Shown piece by piece: positions 48,421 to 56,040 of a stretch of DNA of 59,775 bases. Position 1 is the first letter of the stretch. The number at the start of each line of letters is the position of its first letter. Under the pieces are notes generated by a model. That model made no database searches and was not told the DNA's origin. It saw only the letters and a list, made by a program, of their open reading frames with translations. The stretch comes from Nitrospira sp. SB0662_bin_26 (lineage in GTDB: Bacteria; Nitrospirota; Nitrospiria; Nitrospirales; UBA8639), in NCBI GenBank assembly GCA_009840285.1, contig VXOF01000089.1, forward strand, positions 1 through 59,775. Reading direction: 5' to 3'. Made by a program: the position numbers and the translations under genes.

Positions 48421-49079
48421 GGCATGGTCAACTTGAACAGTTCGATAGGCCAATTCAAGGACGGGTCCGCAGACCCGGCCACGTCCGGCCAGGCCACGCC
48501 CGCCGTGTTGCCGTTGATCGCTACGCCGTCCCGGATTGCGTCATGGATGGTATGCAACCGCCACGGCCCCGCCGTTTGATAGTAGCCGCGCCATTGATCC
48601 CCGGCATACCGAAGGAACGAGCCGCCGCTTGTTTGTGCTTCGGCGAGCAGCACGGCATAGGTGGAATCCGTGGTCACGTTCGCATCCACCAACAGCGCCC
48701 GCATCATGGCTTCAATCTGTGAGGTCAATTTCTCCATATCGGCGTCACGCAAAGACACGTGAACAAACGGTATCCAGTTTTCGAGTAGATGACGCGCTAC
48801 CACGCGCCGCCGTGTTTCGGCGATTTGCTCAGGCGTGCGGGTTGTGACGGGTTGCCGGAACGTCACGCCGTCCCAGGTCGAGCCTGGCTTGATCGAGTGA
48901 GGAGCGCCCGCCGCGTGCAAGGTCGCATCCTTGACCCACGTTGACCCCTTCACGGGTGCCGGGTTGGTCTGTTCCGTGTACGCCGTGATGACGTGCGTTG
49001 AATCGTTGACGAGGTACATGGCCGCGTGTGCCGTCACTGGCAGACACACAAGCACGGCCACTATCAGAAAACGGGTCAT
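48417..49079 (-). CDS. Exported hypothetical protein, candidate satellite cargo
   Basis: Signal peptide MTRFLIVAVLVCLPVTAHAA; no family recognised. Confidence 0.55.
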   Translation of the reverse strand: MTRFLIVAVLVCLPVTAHAAMYLVNDSTHVITAYTEQTNPAPVKGSTWVKDATLHAAGAPHSIKPGSTWDGVTFRQPVTTRTPEQIAETRRRVVARHLLENWIPFVHVSLRDADMEKLTSQIEAMMRALLVDANVTTDSTYAVLLAEAQTSGGSFLRYAGDQWRGYYQTAGPWRLHTIHDAIRDGVAINGNTAGVAWPDVAGSADPSLNWPIELFKLTMP

Positions 49080-49302
49080 GGTCTGGTATCCTTTCGTTAA
49101 AAGCCGCCGCCTTTTTTTCGACCGCACATAAAGAAATCCCTTTCTTCCCAGACAGAGCCCCAGGAATGCCCACCGGGGAGAAACATCTGGTTCCTTGACT
49201 ACAGGAAATTCTTTGATAGAGAGGCTTGAAAAATTTTGGCGCCGCCGCTATCAAAAAACGAATACTCGGATTTTGTCTCTGTCACCCAAAGAGACCATGA
49301 GA

Positions 49303-49347
49303 GGGAGTCACCCGCCCATGCCTTCCCAGGGGAGCCACCTCCCCATG
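49303..49347 (+). repeat. Two-copy 18-bp direct repeat at 27-bp spacing
   Basis: GGGAGTCACCCGCCCATG (49303-49320) and GGGAGCCACCTCCCCATG (49330-49347), 16/18 identical. Confidence 0.6.
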
Positions 49348-49608
49348 ACTGTCTATCTCAACCGGGTTGTGGGTAGGGTGAAATTCACAGCGCCCGGATT
49401 CTTCCCACGGTTTTCTGGTAGGAGCCGGAAAGCCCGCGCAACTGGGTTTCCTCTATTGCCTATTTGTCGATCCGCAAGCAACGAGCGGCACATGGTGCAA
49501 CCCCATGGTGAAATCAGGGTTGACGGCAAAGAGGAAATCCCCCATACTTGGACTTGCGTGTATTGGTGTCCTCTTGTCCACTGTCAACCCATGATGAGGC
49601 GGACACAG

Positions 49609-49645
49609 AAAGGGGCTTCGGGTGCTACCGAAGCCCTTTTCTTTT
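49609..49645. terminator. Rho-independent terminator
   Basis: GGGCTTCGG...CCGAAGCCC followed by TTTTCTTTT. Confidence 0.85.
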
Positions 49646-49841
49646 ATCCCGCCACATGCTGTTTTGTTGTTCTCCGTTCAATCCACTCATTCAAAGATCG
49701 CCCCGAATAGCCGATCCGCTTACCGAGCCGAACAAAGTCAGGCCCTTCGCCAGTCGTTCGCCACTTTGCCAACGTCGAAGGCCGGCCGATTTCGTGTAAG
49801 GCTGGATCGCCTACGCGATATATCTTTTGTTCGTTGAACAC
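49644..49841 (-). CDS. AlpA/excisionase-like HTH protein
   Basis: IYRVGDPALHEIGRPSTLAKWRTTGEGPDFVRLGKRIGYSGRSLNEWIERR. Confidence 0.8.
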   Translation of the reverse strand: MFNEQKIYRVGDPALHEIGRPSTLAKWRTTGEGPDFVRLGKRIGYSGRSLNEWIERRTTKQHVAG

Positions 49842-49960
49842 GTCGCACCCCCTTGTTTGATAGCGTATTATTGCGACGTATCACGGCTCAAAAACCGTGT
49901 CAATTCATGTTTCTACGCTGGTGCACCATACAGGATTGCATGAACGGGGAAAGGATGAAG

Positions 49961-50012
49961 GCAAAGAAAAAGGGCATGGATACAGGCGATTCACCGCCTC
50001 ACCATGCCCTTG
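49961..50012 (-). terminator. Terminator downstream of integrase
   Basis: AAGGGCATGG/CCATGCCCTT with inner AGGCG/CGCCT; minus strand continues TTTTTCTTT. Confidence 0.8.
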
Positions 50013-50030
50013 TGTGTTCAAGAAATCAGC

Positions 50031-51212
50031 TTAAACTTTTTTTTCGAGTAACCCCGCAATCAGCGCCGCGCCCTGTTCCGCCGTGTCACTCAAGGCGTCA
50101 CTCGCTTGTTGGACGTAGCGGTTCGACATGGCAAGTGTTTTGTGCCCCAGGGTATCACGCAAGAGAAAAGCACTCACCCCACGCGCCGCCAGATGGGTTG
50201 CAAACGACCGCCGCAAATCGTGAAGGCGTACATCCTCAAGCCCCGCCGCGTGACAGGCTTGCTCAAACACTTTTCGCGTTGACTTGTACGTGACGGCACA
50301 GGCCCCGCGCCGCGTGTAGTGTGAAGGAAAGACCCACTCCGAATCGTTGACCCGTGGCAAGTCTTCGAGAATCGCCTTGACCGGCCCGGCCAAAATGAGG
50401 GTGCGCTTTCCTGTTTTCGTAACCGGCAACACGGCCCTTGAGGTTTCAAGGTTCACGTTCGACCAATGCAGACTTAACGCTTCGCTGATCCGCAAACCCG
50501 TCAAGGCCGCAACCACGATTGCCCGCACTTCAAACAAGTGTTGCCCTTCGAGATTCAGTAAGGCCGCGTTGAGCCGTTGCATTTCACTCTCACCTAAGAC
50601 GCGATCCCGCGCCGTTTCTCTTGCCCGCATGATACCCTTGACCGGGTTGGAATGTTGCGGACGCAGTTCCCACGTTTCGGCAAGGTTCATCAATCGAGAC
50701 AGGACGGCCAATGCCCTATTGCGTGACGTGGAAATGTGCATCATCCGTTTGGCCGTGCGTTCAATGTCAGCCCTGGCAATGTCTTTGACTTTCTTTTCTC
50801 CCAACCACGGCAACACATGACGCCGGATGATCTTTCGATATTCCATCAACGTGCGTTCCTTCATGCGGTCAAGTTTAATCAGGTTCGGGGCAAAGTCAGT
50901 TTCAAACCGCGCCCACAAGTCGGCAAACGTGGGAGCCTTCCGTTCCTCATGCCGCCGCGTTGCTATATCCTCTTGTCCGAGCCGCACCTTTGCCAGTTCC
51001 GTTGCCGCCCGTTTCCGCGCCGCGTGTAACGTCACGTCCCCGACCATTGCCAGCTTGACCAACTTGAGTTTGCCGTTGACCCGGTACATGATGACGAAAG
51101 ACTTCTTTCCCTTCGGGAACACCCGACACCCAAAGCCCTTGAGTTCTGAATCCCACAGGATGAACGGCTGATCCTTCGGCATGGCCCCCTGAATGTTTTT
51201 GTCTGTCAGCAT
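50031..51212 (-). CDS. Tyrosine-type site-specific integrase (P4-like)
   Basis: ALTGLRISEALSLHWSNV; RLHDLRRSFATHLAARGVSAFLLRDTLGHKTLAMSNRYV. Confidence 0.95.
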   Translation of the reverse strand: MLTDKNIQGAMPKDQPFILWDSELKGFGCRVFPKGKKSFVIMYRVNGKLKLVKLAMVGDVTLHAARKRAATELAKVRLGQEDIATRRHEERKAPTFADLWARFETDFAPNLIKLDRMKERTLMEYRKIIRRHVLPWLGEKKVKDIARADIERTAKRMMHISTSRNRALAVLSRLMNLAETWELRPQHSNPVKGIMRARETARDRVLGESEMQRLNAALLNLEGQHLFEVRAIVVAALTGLRISEALSLHWSNVNLETSRAVLPVTKTGKRTLILAGPVKAILEDLPRVNDSEWVFPSHYTRRGACAVTYKSTRKVFEQACHAAGLEDVRLHDLRRSFATHLAARGVSAFLLRDTLGHKTLAMSNRYVQQASDALSDTAEQGAALIAGLLEKKV

Positions 51213-51267
51213 GGCCGCCCCCTTTTTGTTGCTCGCTGAGCAGAATCAGCGAGTCACGCGCCCCTGA

Positions 51268-51287
51268 AAAGATAACAAAAAGATAAC
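51268..51287 (+). promoter_or_regulatory. Candidate integrase arm-type sites, right end
   Basis: AAAGATAAC at 51268 and 51279, 11-bp spacing. Confidence 0.5.
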
Positions 51288-51383
51288 ATATCCCATGTTA
51301 TACCATGATCTACCGCTTTCTATCAAGCGTTATAAATCAATGATTTGAGAGGATTGTAGAGGGTAGGAAGGGAGGGGTAAAAA

Positions 51384-51431
51384 TGACTCTTAATCAGCGG
51401 GCCACAGGTTCGATCCCTGTACGACCCACCA
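51384..51431 (+). repeat. attR: 48-bp direct repeat (tRNA-Lys 3' fragment)
   Basis: Identical to 40873-40920. Confidence 0.95.
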
Positions 51432-51523
51432 ATTTTCTAACAGGCCTCTCTCAATACACGGAAGCGGGCAGGAATTTCTGCCCGCTTCCGTGTGCCGCTT
51501 TCCTGTCAAGGAAACGCCGGTCG

Positions 51524-51916
51524 TCACATGCCTTTCTTGAGCATTTTGACGTGGCCCAGCAGGATCTTCGAATTCTGAATGTCGGGATTGTCTTTCCCGA
51601 TGTCTTGAGCCATTTTAAACTCATTAGCCGCTTCCATGTGCTTGTCCGTCTTATCCAACGCGAGCGCAAGGTTATAGTGCGCTTCCGCCGATGCCGGGTC
51701 GGCCTCGACCGCTTTGATAAAATGACCGAGAGCCACGTCCCAATGTTCCTGGTTATAATGCTCGATGCCCTCATTGTTCGCGGCATGAGCTTTGGAGTCA
51801 GGCGACGTCATGAGCGCCGGTGGGCCGCCGGCAACGGCCGTTCCAATGCCGAAGCCCACCAGGGCGACAAATGCGACGAACGAAGTCAAAAGAATCAGTC
51901 TGAAGATGTGCTGCAT
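51524..51916 (-). CDS. Exported TPR protein
   Basis: Signal peptide; HYNQEHWDVALGHFIKAVEADPASAEAHYNLALAL. Confidence 0.8.
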   Translation of the reverse strand: MQHIFRLILLTSFVAFVALVGFGIGTAVAGGPPALMTSPDSKAHAANNEGIEHYNQEHWDVALGHFIKAVEADPASAEAHYNLALALDKTDKHMEAANEFKMAQDIGKDNPDIQNSKILLGHVKMLKKGM

Positions 51917-52038
51917 CACGAAACCCCCTATGTGAAATGTGAATGAACGTGCATCATGGTCTAACACCGATTGGTGAACAATCGGTTACGAAAAGCATTC
52001 CGTTTCGAAACAAATTCAGTTTCCAGAATGCGTGAATC

Positions 52039-52623
52039 TTACCAATACATAAATCGGTACGGTCCGTAAAATCCGTACGGGCCCCAGTAGGGTCCGGCGT
52101 ACCAGTAAGGATAGCCGTAATAGGGGAAGCCGTAGCGCCCAAACCTGGGGGGAACTTGCATGGCTTCGGGCCACACTTTAATGAATTCGATGGTGACCGT
52201 CGGATACGTATAATTCATTTCATCAAGCAACTCGGTGGCTGCACCGGATATTTTCCCGACGATCGTGATTCGGGTGCCGTTCGGGACGGTAGCCGGATCC
52301 AAAAACTCCGTCTGAAACGCAAGGAAGCGCCCTTGGGATTTCGTGCGATCCATGGCCGGTTCGTGATTCCTGCCGGTCGGAAGCTGCAGCACGGTCAGAC
52401 GGGTGTGTTCCTTGAGGCGCGTAGCGTCCAGGACTTCGCCACCCAGGACAATGACCTTTCCCTGGTGAGTCGATGGCGATTCTTTGACCTGCGCAAACGA
52501 AAGCGTCGGGTCAACCTGCTTTTCGATATCCAACGGGATGATCGAGTGCCCGGCACAGGCCGACAGCAAGACGGTCGCCATCGAGACCATTCCAAACCGG
52601 GCTTTGGATAATATCCTCTGCAT
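52039..52623 (-). CDS. Slp-family outer-membrane lipoprotein with Tyr/Gly/Pro-rich tail
   Basis: Lipobox VLLSAC; Slp-like body; tail RYGFPYYGYPYWYAGPYWGPYGFYGPYRFMYW. Confidence 0.8.
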   Translation of the reverse strand: MQRILSKARFGMVSMATVLLSACAGHSIIPLDIEKQVDPTLSFAQVKESPSTHQGKVIVLGGEVLDATRLKEHTRLTVLQLPTGRNHEPAMDRTKSQGRFLAFQTEFLDPATVPNGTRITIVGKISGAATELLDEMNYTYPTVTIEFIKVWPEAMQVPPRFGRYGFPYYGYPYWYAGPYWGPYGFYGPYRFMYW

Positions 52624-52869
52624 GAGAATAGGTTCCTGAACAGAGTCCCTGACCTGTACTCTTCAGCCTACTCCCACTGTTGCGTTTTCTCAAGACTGCC
52701 CTACACAACAGTTGCGTTGCCGATTTGGTTGCGTCACTCAAACAGAGAGGACATTGTTACGTAAGAAGGAACGGAAGGCGCAATAAAGCCCCGTGCTTGC
52801 CTCAGAACGGCGGCCACACGGCTACTGAGACAACTGACAGGCCTGCGGCTGGTGTGGCAGATCCATGCT

Positions 52870-53283
52870 CTACGATGTAGCCTTGTCAGGCTTGGTCGCA
52901 ATGGCAAAGTCGAAAATGCCGGCTTCTCTCACGGCATCCATGACCTCGATCACCTGGCCATGCGAAACGGCTTCATCGGCGTTGATTACCACCGCGGGTT
53001 TTTCCCCATAATACAGGAGATCGTGCAGGCGCAGCTCGAGTTCCGAGACCGTGCAACGGTCTTTATTGAAGAAGAGATCGCCTTTTTCGGAGATCGTAAG
53101 CGTGACCTGTTCGGGAAGGTCATCCGACGCCGAACTCGCCTTCGGCAAGTTCACTTCCATGCCTTTCTGGAGAGTCATGGACAGGGTGGAGATCATGAAA
53201 AACACCAACAGAAAAAACATGGTGTCGATCATGGGAATAATCTCAATCCGGGCTTTTTTCTTGTCGCCAGCAGCTAGCTTCAT
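52870..53283 (-). CDS. exbD: ExbD-type biopolymer transport protein
   Basis: IEIIPMIDTMFFLLVFFMISTLSM. Confidence 0.9.
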   Translation of the reverse strand: MKLAAGDKKKARIEIIPMIDTMFFLLVFFMISTLSMTLQKGMEVNLPKASSASDDLPEQVTLTISEKGDLFFNKDRCTVSELELRLHDLLYYGEKPAVVINADEAVSHGQVIEVMDAVREAGIFDFAIATKPDKATS

Positions 53284-53909
53284 GAGGCCACCTGTACGGC
53301 AGCAGTGGCTTGCAGGGCTGCCTCATTGCGCGTGGCATAGTGCTCGATCTGTTCGGTTATGCCTTCCGCGCGAGCCACGAAGTAGTTGTAGGGGATGAGG
53401 GCCAGCACGGCAACGGTAATGCCGCCGGCCGTACAGATGAGCGCTTCGGCGACTCCGCCGGTCACGGCATGGGGGGAGCCCATACCCTCAATGGCCATGA
53501 TGCCGAAGGAATCAATCATCCCGATGATGGTGCCCAACAACCCCAACAACGGGGAGAGCGTAATGATGGTGTCCAACGAAGGAAAGCCTCGTTTCATGCG
53601 GCTCACCTCGACCAGGCCCGTTGCTTCCATGGCCTTCTCCGGAGCGACCGAGCGCGAGCGAATCCCCGATGCCAACACCCGAAGCACGGGATGCTGCGTT
53701 TCCTCGCTGACAGTGAGTGCGTCGTCGAATTTGCCCTGAGCGACCAACTCAATCATCTCATCGGCTTTCCCAGAGGAGGGCATCTGGTAAAAAAACCATG
53801 CTCGTTCAAGAATAATGGCCAAGGCCACCAGCGAACACAGGATGATGGGAAGCATGAGTAATCCACCGGCCATCAGGACTTTGATGAAAGCAAATGACAT
53901 GTCAATCAT
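53280..53909 (-). CDS. exbB: ExbB/MotA/TolQ-family proton channel protein
   Basis: IITLSPLLGLLGTIIGMIDSFGIMAI; AEALICTAGGITVAVLALIPYNYF. Confidence 0.92.
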   Translation of the reverse strand: MIDMSFAFIKVLMAGGLLMLPIILCSLVALAIILERAWFFYQMPSSGKADEMIELVAQGKFDDALTVSEETQHPVLRVLASGIRSRSVAPEKAMEATGLVEVSRMKRGFPSLDTIITLSPLLGLLGTIIGMIDSFGIMAIEGMGSPHAVTGGVAEALICTAGGITVAVLALIPYNYFVARAEGITEQIEHYATRNEAALQATAAVQVAS

Positions 53910-53937
53910 GGCGTGTGATCCTTACGGTTAAATGGGG

Positions 53938-54837
53938 TTAGGCTTTGTCCAAAGAAAACTTGATGGGAATGACCACCTGGGTGCGAATGGGAATGTTGCC
54001 GTCCCGTGCAGGGCGAAAAGTCCACCGTCTGACCGCTTTGACCGCTGCGTCATCCAGAACTTTTCGCCCGCTGCTCCGTGACACGTCGACCTTACTGGCC
54101 CTGCCGTTCGTCTCAACGGTCACGCGAAGGAGTACCGTTCCTTCCCACCCGGACTTTTTGGCGATCCGTGGATAGATCGGATGAACGGAGCGCAACACCC
54201 CGACGCTGGTGGAGGTTTGAGCTTCGCCGCTGGCAGAGGCCTGCAGGGTTCTTCTTCCGCGGCCGGGAGTCGTTGGCGGTAAAGACGAGCGTACGATGTG
54301 CTGCCGGTTTGCGGCTCCTCGCAAGGCGGCGACGGTCGAAAACCCGGGGACGAACATCGATGGTGCCTCAACCTTGGTTGTCGTTTTCGTGGTGGTTTTG
54401 CGTGATGCGGTTTTAGTCAGGTTGCGTGCTTGTAAGGTGTCCGTGGCACGGTTATCCTGAAGGAGCCGTCGTTTCATAGGCTGAGGAGGCGGCTGTTGGG
54501 GTGGCGGCGTCTGGGCAACCTTGGGCATCTCCACCGGTTGAGCAATGTCGGGCGGTTGCGGCGTAGGCTGAATCTGTTTCCGTTGGACCGGCTGCGGTTG
54601 CATTCGTTGAGCCTGGCGCATGGCCGGGGCTTGGGGCTCGGGTTCTGGTGGAGGGGGAGGCGCCGGGACTTCAACAAAAGTGACCTTGACCGTCGGCGGG
54701 GGTTTTTCCACCTGGAGAGAAAAATGCACGAAACTCACGAACACGAAGAAGAGGACGTGCACCACAAGGGACCACGTCCCGAATCGCAGAAAGGACGAAT
54801 CCTGCCCGAATTCATTCATAGAGGCGACGTGGTTCAC
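53938..54837 (-). CDS. tonB: Energy transducer TonB
   Basis: N-terminal TM, Pro-rich linker (PAPPPPPEPEPQAP), YPRIAKKSGWEGTVLLRVTVETNG. Confidence 0.93.
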   Translation of the reverse strand: MNHVASMNEFGQDSSFLRFGTWSLVVHVLFFVFVSFVHFSLQVEKPPPTVKVTFVEVPAPPPPPEPEPQAPAMRQAQRMQPQPVQRKQIQPTPQPPDIAQPVEMPKVAQTPPPQQPPPQPMKRRLLQDNRATDTLQARNLTKTASRKTTTKTTTKVEAPSMFVPGFSTVAALRGAANRQHIVRSSLPPTTPGRGRRTLQASASGEAQTSTSVGVLRSVHPIYPRIAKKSGWEGTVLLRVTVETNGRASKVDVSRSSGRKVLDDAAVKAVRRWTFRPARDGNIPIRTQVVIPIKFSLDKA

Positions 54838-55886
54838 TTCCCGACTTTTTTCAGCAGTTTCTTGACCCGGTCGTCCTGGCCGCCGAGCTCGATGTATTTA
54901 CGGTATTGTTCCAGAGCGCTATCCGTATCCTTGCGGTGAAATTCGTAGAAAACTCCCAGGTTGTAATAGCCTTCGACCAGATTCGGGTTTAACTTCAGGG
55001 CGGCCAGATAGGCCTGCTCGGCTTGGTCCAGCTTGTCGAGGTTCGCCAGGAGCACACCCAGGTTGAGTTGCGCTTCGGCGTGCTTCGGATTCAGGCGGAC
55101 GACCTCCTGGAAGTGGTTCACCGCTTGTTCAGGTTGATCCTGGGCTTGCATAAGATACCCCAAGGCGTAATGGGCATCCAGCAAGTCAGGTGAGATTTGC
55201 AAGGCCTTTTTGTATGCGTCGATCGCCTGCGTCTCTTTCTGGTCCTTTTCGGACAACTGGGCCAACAGGAGCCAGGCGTTGGCGTCCTGAGGGTCCAAGC
55301 TCGTCAACTTTTGCAGTTGTTTCGTCGCCTGGTCCGAGTCGCCCTGCAAATCATAGAGAGTCGCCAGGTTAAATCGGGCGGTGAGTTGTTTGGGATCATC
55401 CTTGAGCACGGCCTGGTAGGCGCTGATGGCCTGTTCGCGTTCACCCAGTTGGTCATAGGTAAACGCCAGGTTCAGTTGCGCATCGCCGAAGCGTGGATAA
55501 ATCTCCATGGCTTTCTTGAGCGCCGTTTTGGCTGCGTCCAGGTTTTTCTGATGCTGATAGACCAACCCGAGGTCAAAATAGGCCCTGGCGAAATTGGGGT
55601 GCAATTCAACGGCTTTTTTCAGGTGGGTGACGGCCTGGTCGGGTTGTTGCAGGCCCGAAAACGAGACGACCCCCAGGAGATGATGAGCGGCTGCAAAACG
55701 AGGAAATATTTCCAACGCTTGTTTCAACGATTCGGCTGCTTGCTGGAACTCGCCATTGTTGGATTGGAGAGCACCCTGGTTAAACAAGGCTTGGGCTTCA
55801 TCCGCCGCCAGGCTCGTGAGAGGAGTGAGCGCCAGCGCGAGGCCCATGATACCGATAGACATGATTCGCAAGAGTTGTCTGTTCAT
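54834..55886 (-). CDS. Exported TPR protein (multiple tandem repeats)
   Basis: Signal peptide; repeated AxxxLGxxxxxxxxxxxAxxxxxxAxxxxP units. Confidence 0.9.
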   Translation of the reverse strand: MNRQLLRIMSIGIMGLALALTPLTSLAADEAQALFNQGALQSNNGEFQQAAESLKQALEIFPRFAAAHHLLGVVSFSGLQQPDQAVTHLKKAVELHPNFARAYFDLGLVYQHQKNLDAAKTALKKAMEIYPRFGDAQLNLAFTYDQLGEREQAISAYQAVLKDDPKQLTARFNLATLYDLQGDSDQATKQLQKLTSLDPQDANAWLLLAQLSEKDQKETQAIDAYKKALQISPDLLDAHYALGYLMQAQDQPEQAVNHFQEVVRLNPKHAEAQLNLGVLLANLDKLDQAEQAYLAALKLNPNLVEGYYNLGVFYEFHRKDTDSALEQYRKYIELGGQDDRVKKLLKKVGK

Positions 55887-55967
55887 AACGCCTCTATATG
55901 GTTTGTAAGGGGTTGGTAATGAAATCGGGATTCCCCACGTTCATATTTTAAAAGAAAAACAGCCCCT

Positions 55968-56001
55968 CCTGGCCCTCTCCCTCACAAGGGAGAGGGCCAG
56001 G
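55968..56001. repeat. REP-like hairpin (15-bp perfect stem), possible terminator
   Basis: CCTGGCCCTCTCCCT-CACA-AGGGAGAGGGCCAGG. Confidence 0.75.
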
Positions 56002-56040
56002 GTGAGGGGGCAAGTAAGTAAATTTGAGGGTGGAAAGTGG

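Larger units (their letters stand above)
40921..51383. mobile_element. tRNA-Lys-integrated phage-derived element, cf-PICI-like satellite (about 10.5 kb)
   Basis: 48-bp att repeats, tyrosine integrase, AlpA/excisionase-like protein, TerL, HNH, HK97 head module; no recognisable tail, lysis or replication genes. Confidence 0.85.

Noticed and set aside
49195-49710. 171-aa plus-strand ORF in the satellite
   Set aside because: Low-quality composition, spans the terminator and overlaps the AlpA-like gene; more likely non-coding.
40921-51383. Complete autonomous prophage
   Set aside because: No recognisable tail, lysis, repressor or replication genes, and the element is only about 10.5 kb.
51384-51431. 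Second tRNA-Lys gene
   Set aside because: Only the 3' 48 nt are present; it is the att duplicate, not a tRNA.
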